Shown here piece by piece: positions 1-7,035 of a stretch of 22,394 nucleotides of DNA (position 1 is its first letter; each line of letters starts with the position of its first letter). The notes under the pieces are model-generated. The model was given only the letters and a program-made list of their open reading frames with translations, had not been told where the DNA came from and ran no database searches. Location of the stretch: contig JALUKS010000088.1 in assembly GCA_027056465.1 (NCBI GenBank), forward strand, positions 7,041 through 29,434, given 5' to 3'. The stretch comes from Sulfurimonas sp. Its GTDB lineage: Bacteria > Campylobacterota > Campylobacteria > Campylobacterales > Sulfurimonadaceae. The translations under genes were made by a program, and so were the position numbers.

Positions 1-66
1 CCATAACTCAAAAGGAGCTACAGCATGATTGAATTTAGCTATTAAAAGTGTTTCAAACTGAAACAT
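1..66 (-). CDS. Unidentified protein, N-terminal 22 residues only (cut by window edge)
   Basis: An open frame begins with ATG at 66 and runs off the left edge. The visible start reads MFQFETLLIAKF followed by NHAVAPFELW. An in-frame stop at 85-87 on the minus strand rules out a longer start. There is no clear Shine-Dalgarno within 15 bases; the nearest GGAG (97-94) lies 27 bases upstream, and a 12-codon open frame ends one base before this ATG. The mix of hydrophobic and aromatic residues could suit a membrane protein, but 22 residues are too few to name a family. It lies 52 bases downstream of the nitrilase-family gene and is probably in the same transcript. Confidence 0.45.
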   Translation of the reverse strand, partial: MFQFETLLIAKFNHAVAPFELW

Positions 67-67
67 T

Positions 68-106
68 TTAATTAGGTGTTTGGTCTAAGTTTTCTCCTTT
101 ATTCAT
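68..106 (-). other. Possible 12-codon leader ORF between the nitrilase gene and the left-edge gene
   Basis: ATG at 106 opens a frame reading MNKGENLDQTPN that stops with TAA at 70-68, one base before the ATG of the left-edge gene (66). It starts 12 bases after the nitrilase stop codon. Stop-to-start contact of this kind allows reinitiation, which would make up for the missing Shine-Dalgarno of the following gene. The peptide has its own AAGGAG inside it rather than before it, so it may not be translated at all. This is a weak call from arrangement only. Confidence 0.2.
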
Positions 107-118
107 AATAGTTGACTT

Positions 119-835
119 TTATATTTCAAATGTTTTTATCTCTGTTTTGTAATTTTCTAGCTCTGCTACTCTTCTACCATCTGCATCAATGATGCAAGAG
201 CCACCCCAAAAACCGAGTCCATCTTCAAAGCCAACACGATTTACAAAGAGTAACTTCGCACTACACTCTTTAGCCACACCCTCGACAATCTCATACCACT
301 GCTTCTGAATCTCTAAACCATCATCACTAAACCCACGAGCAGGTGAAGCGACAAGAGCTATTATCATATCTGGGTTTTGTGCGATAAGGTCATGATGGAC
401 ATTTTTATGCCAAAGGTCTTCACAAATAACCATCGAGACTCTTCTCTCATCCACCAGAAAACTCTCAAAAACATTACCAGCTTCAAAGTAGCGTGCCTCT
501 TCAAACATACCATAATTTGGTAAGTGAACTTTATTGTGATGGCTTAGTAACTCGCCTTTACTAAAGTAAAGAGCCGTGTTTCTAAAGTGATTCTCTTCAC
601 GAAACGCAGCACCGACAACTATATCTATATCGCTACTTAGTTCTCGTAGTCTCTCTAACTCTGCAAGTTCCCAAGCATCTTCACTCAGCTTATCTTGAAG
701 CATATAACCACTTAGAGAGAGTTCAGGAAAAACGATCAGATCACTCTGCTCTTTTACACTGCTGATAATTTCTATAATCTCCCCTAAATTACTTCTATTT
801 AACTTAGGAGATGTCTGTGCAAGAGTTATTCGCAT
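119..835 (-). CDS. Nitrilase-superfamily carbon-nitrogen hydrolase
   Basis: A 238-residue cytoplasmic protein of the nitrilase (CN-hydrolase) fold. The catalytic triad is visible in order: Glu38 in FPELSLSGY, Lys102 in NKVHLPNYG, and the nucleophile Cys138 in ICEDLWH. The run YGMFEEARYFEAG after the lysine is typical of the glutaminase domain of glutamine-dependent NAD+ synthetase and close amidohydrolases, so the substrate is probably glutamine or another amide. No NAD synthetase ATP domain is fused to it. The ATG lies one base after the fabD stop codon (TAG, 839-837), so the two are translated together. The length is slightly short for the family (about 250-290). The substrate cannot be read from the sequence. 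Confidence 0.85.
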   Translation of the reverse strand: MRITLAQTSPKLNRSNLGEIIEIISSVKEQSDLIVFPELSLSGYMLQDKLSEDAWELAELERLRELSSDIDIVVGAAFREENHFRNTALYFSKGELLSHHNKVHLPNYGMFEEARYFEAGNVFESFLVDERRVSMVICEDLWHKNVHHDLIAQNPDMIIALVASPARGFSDDGLEIQKQWYEIVEGVAKECSAKLLFVNRVGFEDGLGFWGGSCIIDADGRRVAELENYKTEIKTFEI

Positions 836-836
836 A

Positions 837-1775
837 CTATGAACAGATTTCCTCTTTTACTTTCTCTAAGGAAGCCATATCAGAGATATTAAGAGTTTTT
901 AACCCTTTTGCTACTCTTCTGTTAAGCCCTTTGAGAGTTATGCCATTGCCGAACTCTATCGCCATATCAAGTTCTGGAGCTACTGCTAAAATAGAGTGCT
1001 TATACTTTACAGGTTTTACGAGTTGCTCTTTTAAAAGTGCTACGGCTTCGGCTTTTGAAGAGTATTTTTGCGTTGTTACATTGGAGACTATAGGCGCTGA
1101 GAAATTATCTGTAACCATCTTCTCCATAAGCTCTGCAAGTGGCTCTTGTGCTGAAGCTAACAGCTCACAATGAGAAGCGACTGACATATCAAGAATAATT
1201 GCACGTTTTGCACCTGCATCTTTAAAAGTCTGCTCTAATGAGACCAAATCATCTTTGATACCTGCAACAACCAACTGACCATCTTGATTATAGTTTGCAG
1301 GCCACACTTTTTTGCCCTCAGATTGTGCATCTTCGCACACTTTTTCAACAGTAGCATCATCAAGTCCAACAAGTACCATCATTCCTGCGTTTACACCCTC
1401 ACAAGCTCCTTGCATAAGTGAACCGCGTTTATGCACAAGCTCTACAGCATCTACATAATCAATAGCACCCGAAGCACAAAGAGCAGAGAATTCACCCAGA
1501 GAGTGTCCTAAAAACATTTCAGCTTTTAAATCTGGACAAGCATCAGTGAAAAGCTTGTAAGCAATCATCTGTACTAAAAGTATCGCGGGTTGTGTGTAAG
1601 CAGTTTGCCCTAGTTTATCATTCTCTTCAAAGATTAATGCTTTAAAATCAACACCGATACGCTCGCCAGCTTTAGCGAACATCTCACGAGCCACCTCACT
1701 ATTTTCATAAAAATCTTTTCCCATTCCTACTGCTTGACTACCCTGCCCTGCAAATATCATCGCTATTTTACTCAT
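837..1775 (-). CDS. fabD: Malonyl-CoA:ACP transacylase FabD
   Basis: It transfers malonyl from coenzyme A to acyl carrier protein, supplying extender units for type II fatty-acid synthesis in the cytoplasm. The 312-residue protein has the N-terminal FAGQGSQ motif (8-14), the nucleophile Ser92 in GHSLGE, Arg117 in HKRGSLMQ for the malonyl carboxylate, and His202 in VASHCE. These match Ser92, Arg117 and His201 of E. coli FabD as I recall them, and the length fits. Translation starts at ATG 1775 behind GGGAGAAACAAAA, 12 bases after the preceding regulator gene. The other fab genes are not in the window. Its place after slyD is the same in Campylobacter jejuni (Cj0115-Cj0116). Confidence 0.96.
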   Translation of the reverse strand: MSKIAMIFAGQGSQAVGMGKDFYENSEVAREMFAKAGERIGVDFKALIFEENDKLGQTAYTQPAILLVQMIAYKLFTDACPDLKAEMFLGHSLGEFSALCASGAIDYVDAVELVHKRGSLMQGACEGVNAGMMVLVGLDDATVEKVCEDAQSEGKKVWPANYNQDGQLVVAGIKDDLVSLEQTFKDAGAKRAIILDMSVASHCELLASAQEPLAELMEKMVTDNFSAPIVSNVTTQKYSSKAEAVALLKEQLVKPVKYKHSILAVAPELDMAIEFGNGITLKGLNRRVAKGLKTLNISDMASLEKVKEEICS

Positions 1776-1787
1776 TTTTGTTTCTCC

Positions 1788-2552
1788 CTATAAATATTGT
1801 TTATTGTCAGATATTTTTTTTCTCAATGTATTTCTGTTGAGTCCCAACTTATCTGCAAGTTGGAGTTGTGACTTAAATCTATGAAGTCCTGCTTTAATAA
1901 GTGGTGCTTCATAAAGATAAAGATAATTTCTATAGTCACTATTTGAACCTAATTTATCATGTAGATAATTTTCTATAATCTGCATCAACTCTTTGTCTTG
2001 AATATCTTGCAGAAGATAATTAATCATAACTTGGCGTTTTAAAGAGTTGGAGTTTTGTGAAAGATCTGGAACAAAATTATTCAAATCAAGCTTTTGATCT
2101 CCACCAAATAGTTCTGCTGCCTCTTCTTCAAATATAGCTACCAATTCATCTACATCTGCATCTCTTTGTATAAGAGGTGGAATGTTAAACTTGACACTAA
2201 AAAAATCATCAATAAATTCATTTGAAAAAGATTGTTTAGAAGTTGCGATAACACGGACACTATTATCTTTAATAGCTTGAATAAGTCGTTCAATATTTGG
2301 TGAGTTATCTATGTTTGAAATGATGATTTCACTACTGCTCTCTAAGCTTAGAAATAATTCATCGAAGTTAGATGCATCAATAATGGATGCATCTGAAAGT
2401 ATAAAAGAGGCTAGACACTTTTTTCCAACACCTGTCTCACCCATTATAAGGGCATTGACACTAAGTGTTTTTAAAAGGGTAGCTGTTTTAAAGGCTTGGT
2501 AAGAAGCCTCTGAAGCAGTTACAAAATTAGTGACATCCACAGCCTGTTCCAC
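1788..2552 (-). CDS. Degenerate NtrC-like AAA+/Fis-type DNA-binding protein
   Basis: Taken from GTG 2552 this is a 254-residue protein. It has a Walker A motif GETGVGKK at 38-45, a hydrophobic strand with ISNID (78-82) where a Walker B would lie, VRVIATS (99-105) resembling the VRIIAATN strand of NtrC-type ATPases, IPPLIQRDADVDEL (124-137) resembling their PPLRERxEDI element, and a C-terminal Fis helix-turn-helix ending LGLNRNTLRKKI. The GAFTGA loop that contacts sigma-54 is absent, and the Walker A to B distance is only about 37 residues against about 60 in NtrC. No receiver domain is present. The start is uncertain: all candidates are GTG codons inside the end of slyD (2591, 2561, 2552, 2540). 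The one at 2552 is chosen because GAGG lies 9 bases before it. It is probably a regulator; its target is unknown. Confidence 0.75.
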   Translation of the reverse strand: MEQAVDVTNFVTASEASYQAFKTATLLKTLSVNALIMGETGVGKKCLASFILSDASIIDASNFDELFLSLESSSEIIISNIDNSPNIERLIQAIKDNSVRVIATSKQSFSNEFIDDFFSVKFNIPPLIQRDADVDELVAIFEEEAAELFGGDQKLDLNNFVPDLSQNSNSLKRQVMINYLLQDIQDKELMQIIENYLHDKLGSNSDYRNYLYLYEAPLIKAGLHRFKSQLQLADKLGLNRNTLRKKISDNKQYL

Positions 2553-3036
2553 AGCTTTCACCCTCAGCAGGTTTGTTCTCAGCTGGAACACCAGTCATAG
2601 CTTCTTCAGCTGTAGCTTCTCTTACATTATTAACAGTAACTGTAAATAATAAAGTTTTACCAGCTAAAGGGTGATTAAAGTCAATAGTTACAGTTTCTGC
2701 ACCCATCTCTTTAACAGTTACTTGTGTAGTGCCACCATCTTCTGCTTGACCATAAAGAGTCATTCCTAACTCTAAATCGATACCAGCGAATTGATCAGCA
2801 GGTACTTCTTGAGTAGCTTCTGCATTATATTCACCATAAGCATCAGCAGGTTTTACAAGAACATCACCCTTCTCACCAATAGCCATATTTGCAATTCCAT
2901 TCTCTAAACCTGGAATGATTTGACCTTTACCAAACATAAATACTAGTGGAGCTCCACCAACATTACTATCTACTACTGTGTCACCATCTTTTACTTCGTA
3001 CTCTAAAGATACGATTTGATTTGCTTCTATTGCCAT
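2527..3036 (-). CDS. slyD: FKBP-type peptidyl-prolyl cis-trans isomerase SlyD
   Basis: A 169-residue cytoplasmic prolyl isomerase and chaperone. The FKBP half-domain begins LEYEVKDGDTVVDSN; LVFMFGKGQIIPGLENGI is the usual SlyD core, and the insert-in-flap chaperone domain follows (VKPADAYGEY to about residue 120). The C-terminus CGTGCGCH (162-169) is a short metal-binding tail with three cysteines and a terminal histidine, much reduced from the His-rich tail of E. coli SlyD that feeds nickel to hydrogenase. The start at ATG 3036 follows AAAGGAAATAATA. The following regulator gene begins inside its last codons, so their translation is likely coupled. Confidence 0.94.
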   Translation of the reverse strand: MAIEANQIVSLEYEVKDGDTVVDSNVGGAPLVFMFGKGQIIPGLENGIANMAIGEKGDVLVKPADAYGEYNAEATQEVPADQFAGIDLELGMTLYGQAEDGGTTQVTVKEMGAETVTIDFNHPLAGKTLLFTVTVNNVREATAEEAMTGVPAENKPAEGESCGTGCGCH

Positions 3037-3067
3037 TATTATTTCCTTTATTAATTTTAATTTCGCG

Positions 3068-3075
3068 ATTTTATC
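3068..3075 (-). promoter_or_regulatory. Candidate -10 element upstream of slyD
   Basis: In the 52-base AT-rich gap before slyD the minus strand reads TGATAAAATCGCG, a TAAAAT-like -10 box with an upstream TG. It sits about 32 bases before the ATG. There is no recognisable -35 box, which is normal for Campylobacterota sigma-70 promoters. In AT-rich DNA this may be chance. Confidence 0.35.
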
Positions 3076-3088
3076 ATAATTTTATATA

Positions 3089-4009
3089 TTACTGCTGAAG
3101 AAAGACTCTTGCATCTTTTGCCTCAGCACTATTTGGATATTTTGAGACTATTGCTTTAAAAAAAGTATTTGCATGCCCAGTATCTCCAGTTTTTTCCATA
3201 CTCACCGCTGTATGGAGCATCAAGTTAGGCATATACGATGCTTTTGAGTAGAGAGAAGAACTTTTTTTAAAGTAAGATATTGCAGTTGCATAATTTTTTC
3301 GCTTATAGTTCATCTCACCTATCATATAGTGTGCATAGGCTGGTTTATATTTACGTTTGATTAAGACTTCGTAGTTTCTGATAGCATTTGTATAGTATTT
3401 TTTCTTATAAAGTGCTGCTGCTTCATTATAAAGTGTCGCTGAACTCTTTTTACTTATTGAAGAGTTATTGACTTTTTTGGAACTACTTTTCAGCTCTTTT
3501 GCAACTAAAACTTTAAATGCATTCACATCATTTACGAGTCTATTAAATTCATTTTTAGAAACATACTCTTTATTTATTGTATCGATAAGGAGTGACATAT
3601 CTTGCATCACGATCTTTTGCTTCTCTATACTTTGAGTGTTTGCTGTTACTACCTCACTTAAACGCTTCTCATATTCACCTGTATTTTCTAACTTCAAATT
3701 ATTCAATTCATTCTGTTTTTTGAGATTTATTTTATTGTTATGTGCTTTTCTACTAAGACTCTCTATAATACTCTGCAAACCATCAATTCTTTCTCGTAGT
3801 GAGTCTAACTCATTCTCTTGATTATTACTTTTAACAGAAACTTTATGAAGATTTTTTTTTGTTTCTAAAAGAACTTTTTCATTGGAAGTAAGTCCATAAG
3901 GATTTGAGTTTGTAAGATCACCAGCACCAAACGCAGAAGGTTCAGCAGCAAGTGAAAAAATTGGAGGTAAGCAAGAGAGTAGTAGCAGTACTTTCTTACA
4001 AGTTATCAT
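3089..4009 (-). CDS. cpoB: CpoB/YbgF-like periplasmic coiled-coil and TPR protein of the Tol-Pal cluster
   Basis: A 306-residue exported protein. A signal peptide (basic MITCKK, hydrophobic 7-20) ends around SLAA (19-22). A conserved-looking stretch AFGAGDL..NPYGL follows (26-40), then a charged coiled-coil at about 45-170 rich in Lys, Asn and Glu, a Ser/Lys linker (about 170-190), and at least three tetratricopeptide-like repeats from ATLYNEAAALY to the end. CpoB in E. coli trimerises through its coiled coil and links TolA and peptidoglycan synthesis at the septum; I infer a related role here. It starts at ATG 4009, 12 bases after the pal stop codon, with a poor Shine-Dalgarno, so it is probably translated in the wake of pal. 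The long coiled coil is larger than in E. coli CpoB. Confidence 0.82.
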   Translation of the reverse strand: MITCKKVLLLLSCLPPIFSLAAEPSAFGAGDLTNSNPYGLTSNEKVLLETKKNLHKVSVKSNNQENELDSLRERIDGLQSIIESLSRKAHNNKINLKKQNELNNLKLENTGEYEKRLSEVVTANTQSIEKQKIVMQDMSLLIDTINKEYVSKNEFNRLVNDVNAFKVLVAKELKSSSKKVNNSSISKKSSATLYNEAAALYKKKYYTNAIRNYEVLIKRKYKPAYAHYMIGEMNYKRKNYATAISYFKKSSSLYSKASYMPNLMLHTAVSMEKTGDTGHANTFFKAIVSKYPNSAEAKDARVFLQQ

Positions 4010-4021
4010 GAACTTTTAAAC

Positions 4022-4579
4022 TTATGGTAAGAGTTTAAAGTCTACACGACGATTTTCAGCATAGCACTTTTTAGTTTGCTCTGTACATACAGGATTTGAC
4101 TCTCCATAACTTACCATTGAGATACGGCTTGCATCAATACCCTCTGCTACTAAAGCTTTTTTTACAGCATCGGCACGTTTAAGTCCGAGTGCGAAGTTAT
4201 ACTCATCACTTCCCCACTCATCACAGTTACCTTCTAGTTTTACATTAAACTGAGATGCACTAGTTTTTCCAAGTTCTGCTACTTTAGAAATCTTTGCTTG
4301 CATCTCTGGAGTAATGCTATATTTATCAAAAGCAAAATGTACAGATGAAAGCTTTGATTCAACATCAGACATACTCACACTATTTGATGAATCAGTCGTA
4401 TTAGATGATGAATCTACCATACTATTTTCTCCTGATACAGTTTCAGTAGCTACTGGTTCTACTTCTTGTACTGCTGGAGTTTCAGTTACTGCCTTTGTAT
4501 CTACAGCTGGTTTATTTGTGCTACATCCACTAAAAAATAATAGTGCCGTAACAACACTTGAAAGTACTATACTTTTCAT
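4022..4579 (-). CDS. pal: Peptidoglycan-associated lipoprotein Pal
   Basis: An outer-membrane lipoprotein that anchors the outer membrane to peptidoglycan and is the target of TolB. In 185 residues it has a lipoprotein signal ending FFSG-Cys19, a Ser/Thr/Val/Glu-rich tether (20-75), then an OmpA-like domain: VHFAFDKYSI (80-89), VKLEGNCDEWGSDEYN (113-128), LGLKRADAVKKAL and SYGESNP, ending CYAENRRVDF. The loop that reads GHADERGTxEYN in E. coli is GNCDEWGSDEYN here, which I recall as usual in Campylobacterota. Three cysteines remain in the mature domain (119, 165, 172); 165 and 172 could form a disulfide. The start at ATG 4579 follows AAGGAAACAAAAT. It probably has its own promoter in the gap to tolB. 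Confidence 0.95.
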   Translation of the reverse strand: MKSIVLSSVVTALLFFSGCSTNKPAVDTKAVTETPAVQEVEPVATETVSGENSMVDSSSNTTDSSNSVSMSDVESKLSSVHFAFDKYSITPEMQAKISKVAELGKTSASQFNVKLEGNCDEWGSDEYNFALGLKRADAVKKALVAEGIDASRISMVSYGESNPVCTEQTKKCYAENRRVDFKLLP

Positions 4580-4611
4580 ATTTTGTTTCCTTGATTTTTA
4601 AAAATTGATTT

Positions 4612-4617
4612 ATTATA
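4612..4617 (-). promoter_or_regulatory. Candidate -10 box for pal
   Basis: The minus strand has TATAAT within TAGATATAATAAATC, 32 bases before the pal ATG, and the upstream DNA is T-rich, as in Campylobacterota promoters. There is no -35 consensus. It is the better placed of two TATAAT boxes in this gap. Confidence 0.55.
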
Positions 4618-4639
4618 TCTAAAAATAATAAAAAAGCCT

Positions 4640-4645
4640 ATTATA
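4640..4645 (-). promoter_or_regulatory. Second TATAAT box upstream of pal
   Basis: The minus strand has a second perfect TATAAT (AAATATAATAGGC) 28 bases upstream of the first, only 8 bases after the tolB stop codon. It is followed by GGC and a T-rich run (4619-4638). It may be a second start for pal transcription or a chance match in AT-rich DNA. The T-run has no GC stem before it, so it is not called a terminator. Confidence 0.35.
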
Positions 4646-4653
4646 TTTAATCT

Positions 4654-5904
4654 TTACCAATCCATAGACTGAACTTTTCCATATTTAAGAGGAAAAAGAT
4701 AGTTCTTATTGTGTGTAAGTCTTATAATTCCTATGCTACTTTGGTTTTTATAGTTCTTTATAAAAAGAATGGCATCCCCATCTTCCGAGAATCTTGGAAA
4801 TTCATTAACTCCCGTAGCAGTAAGACGACGAATAAAATCTGTTTTCATGGATATAAGATGGAGATTAAAAGTGTTACGTTCAAAGGCATTAGATGTCTCT
4901 CTCGCCTTGTAAACAATATACTTACCATTTGAACTACAAGCAGAGTTACTTTTACCATAATAGACCAGCTGCTCCACCTCTTTTGTTGCTAAATCTTTAG
5001 AAAAAACATTCGGATAGCCAAGTCTTGAAGATATAAAGATTATTTTATTCTTATCCATAAACTGAGCATTTACATCAATACCACCATAAGTTGTCTCTCT
5101 TCTATATCTATGTGTCTCCACATTATATGTGTATATATCAGGTTGCCCTTTTTTAGCCATAGTAAGAAGAAGTGTTTTTCCATCACGACTTACATCCGAA
5201 CAGATCATCATACCATCAGAAGAGATAATAGATGAAACCTTAAGTGTTTTCATATCTACTTTTTTAAGTGTAGGTTGTGCAGTATCAAGTGCCGTATAGT
5301 AAAAAGCATTCTGCTTGTGATTTGCCCACTTAGGGAAAACATCAAAACCACCCTTTACCATTACATGCTGATAAGCTAATGAGTAGTCTGAAATAACTAT
5401 TTCACTCTTTTTAGGACCAACAATTCGAGAAAATATTACCTTACGTTTCATCCAAGCAACAGAAGGTTCACCCATAAATTCATTAATATCATATGCAATA
5501 GCATGGCTAATAAACATATAAATATCTCTACGACCTATTTTATAACTTTTTGAAAAAACGGTAGCATTATCCTGAAGTATCTTCATCTCCACATTAAGAG
5601 CACCATTATCATCATTCTGCATCTTATAGCGAACTACATAATTCATATCTTTGTTCTTAACTAAAACAGAGTTTGCATCAAATTCTGAAGTTCTATAATG
5701 CCTATCAACATTAAAGAGACTAATAACATTTAAGTCTGCCACTAAAGACTTAAAAAACTGCAATTTAAAAGTGTCATTATAACTCATAGAGGCATCTTCT
5801 ATAGCAATAGATGGAAGTGCATCCACCTTTTTAATAACCTCAATAGTTGCATCTCCTGCAAACACAAGTGTAAACGCAAATAGTAGTGAAAATAGTATTT
5901 TCAA
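4654..5904 (-). CDS. tolB: Tol-Pal system periplasmic protein TolB
   Basis: A periplasmic beta-propeller protein that binds Pal and relays Tol motor activity. The 416-residue protein has a cleavable signal (MKILFSLLFAFTLVFA, cut before GDAT), an N-terminal alpha/beta domain (about 20-150, with DLNVISLFNVDRHYR near 55-70), and a six-bladed propeller from about 165 onward. The blade repeats show as D-G-K or N-G-K turns such as VSRDGKTLLLTM, SSNGKYIVYK and SEDGDAILFIK. Its length is close to other TolB proteins (about 410-430). It begins 3 bases after the tolA stop codon, so it belongs to the tolQRAB unit. The gap to pal carries candidate promoters. Confidence 0.94.
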   Translation of the reverse strand: MKILFSLLFAFTLVFAGDATIEVIKKVDALPSIAIEDASMSYNDTFKLQFFKSLVADLNVISLFNVDRHYRTSEFDANSVLVKNKDMNYVVRYKMQNDDNGALNVEMKILQDNATVFSKSYKIGRRDIYMFISHAIAYDINEFMGEPSVAWMKRKVIFSRIVGPKKSEIVISDYSLAYQHVMVKGGFDVFPKWANHKQNAFYYTALDTAQPTLKKVDMKTLKVSSIISSDGMMICSDVSRDGKTLLLTMAKKGQPDIYTYNVETHRYRRETTYGGIDVNAQFMDKNKIIFISSRLGYPNVFSKDLATKEVEQLVYYGKSNSACSSNGKYIVYKARETSNAFERNTFNLHLISMKTDFIRRLTATGVNEFPRFSEDGDAILFIKNYKNQSSIGIIRLTHNKNYLFPLKYGKVQSMDW

Positions 5905-5907
5905 ATC

Positions 5908-6633
5908 TTACTCCTTAGATATTAATATTACAATAGTTTTACTAGAGCGATGCTCAGGATTTTCAGGAAAAATCACATGTATCAGTCGCTCTTTAATTTT
6001 ATCAGCTTCTCTATTAAGTGCTTCATTATTTGAATAAGTAAGTACACGAAAGTCTAATACCTTCCCGAGAGAATTTAACTCAATAACAGTTTTAACACTA
6101 CTTCCTTCTGAGTTGGCAGGAACCCTAAAATACTGATAAACAATTGCCTGAATTTTAGCCAAATATTCATTAACTTGCTCTGCTGTTGAACTAGACTCTG
6201 CTTCACTTTTTGTATCAATGCTATCAAGATTATTTACTTTTTCAGAAATTGATTTTACATCATTCTCTTTTGTAGTGTGAATTTTTTTCTGTATATCTAA
6301 AAGTCTCTTGCTATTTTGTGGTCTTATCTTCTCTTTTTTATATACAATTTTTTTTGTCCATACATCTGAAAATAGATTATTTATATCTACATTTTTTTTC
6401 GGTGCAGAGACTTCTTGAACGGTTGCTGCTGCTTTTTGAACTTTTTTTGGCTTATGTGATTTTACTTTTGGTATTTCTAATGAAATAGAGATATAAGTAT
6501 CTTTTTTAAGTCCAAAACTATTTTTTTTTGAAGGTGAAAATAGGATATTAACTGCTAAAAATAAACATACTATAAAAAGCCCTAAAGATATAAGACCACT
6601 TAAATAAAAATGAGTATTCGTTTGATTACTCAT
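5908..6633 (-). CDS. tolA: TolA/TonB-like inner-membrane energy transducer
   Basis: A 241-residue protein with a single N-terminal membrane segment (about 11-31), a long Lys/Ser/Glu-rich periplasmic spacer, and a C-terminal TonB/TolA-type domain (about 150-241, from EQVNEYLAKIQAIVYQYF to KTIVILISKE). In the spacer, DINNLFSDVW (83-92) stands out as a possible fixed contact point. Its place between tolR and tolB and before pal makes it the TolA of this system, carrying force from TolQR to TolB and Pal. The C-terminal domain alone would also fit TonB, which is how relatives are often labelled. It is shorter than E. coli TolA (421) because the helical domain is small. It starts 5 bases after the tolR stop codon. 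Confidence 0.82.
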   Translation of the reverse strand: MSNQTNTHFYLSGLISLGLFIVCLFLAVNILFSPSKKNSFGLKKDTYISISLEIPKVKSHKPKKVQKAAATVQEVSAPKKNVDINNLFSDVWTKKIVYKKEKIRPQNSKRLLDIQKKIHTTKENDVKSISEKVNNLDSIDTKSEAESSSTAEQVNEYLAKIQAIVYQYFRVPANSEGSSVKTVIELNSLGKVLDFRVLTYSNNEALNREADKIKERLIHVIFPENPEHRSSKTIVILISKE

Positions 6634-6638
6634 ATAAC

Positions 6639-7031
6639 TTATCCATTTGTAGCTAAAGAGACCTCAGAGAAACCTGCTTGTTTGACAGCAGCTAGTATAG
6701 ACATAACCAAACCATAGTCTAAACTCTCATCAGCACTAATTAAGACGGTAGCTTTTTTATTAAGTTTTGAAGCATACAATACAAAATTATCCATAAAAGC
6801 ATTCAGTAAATAAGTGTCTTTATTTATCTTAATATTTTTCTCTTTATCAATACTAATATGTACAGGAGGTATCTTTGAAAGCTGCTGAGTGGTAGAACCT
6901 TGAGGAAGTTTTATATTTTCTTCATAGATAATATTTGGAGCGATAACCATTAAAATAGCTAAAAGTACAAGCATTACATCTACAAGAGGAGTAATGTTTA
7001 ACTCTGGCTTATCATCCCAATCATATACCAT
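6639..7031 (-). CDS. tolR: TolR/ExbD family proton-channel protein
   Basis: A 130-residue inner-membrane protein with one N-terminal transmembrane helix and a periplasmic domain. The family signature PELNITPLVDVMLVLLAIL (9-27) is intact, with the proton-carrying Asp18. The periplasmic part ends SILAAVKQAGFSEVSLATN, as in TolR and ExbD. It works with TolQ to harvest the proton gradient. TolR and ExbD cannot be told apart by sequence alone; the neighbours tolA, tolB and pal decide for TolR. ATG 7031 follows AAGG by 9 bases and lies 4 bases after the tolQ stop codon. Confidence 0.93.
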   Translation of the reverse strand: MVYDWDDKPELNITPLVDVMLVLLAILMVIAPNIIYEENIKLPQGSTTQQLSKIPPVHISIDKEKNIKINKDTYLLNAFMDNFVLYASKLNKKATVLISADESLDYGLVMSILAAVKQAGFSEVSLATNG

Positions 7032-7035
7032 AGTT

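Noticed and set aside
811..1173. Plus-strand open frame of about 120 codons opposite fabD, and similar ones opposite tolQ, atpD, atpG, rplU and dapE
   Set aside because: All lie antisense to genes with clear family motifs, lack ribosome binding sites, and have compositions expected from reading the opposite strand of coding DNA.
4619..4638. T-rich run (minus strand) between tolB and pal as an intrinsic terminator
   Set aside because: No GC-containing stem precedes it; two TATAAT boxes and general AT-richness explain the sequence.
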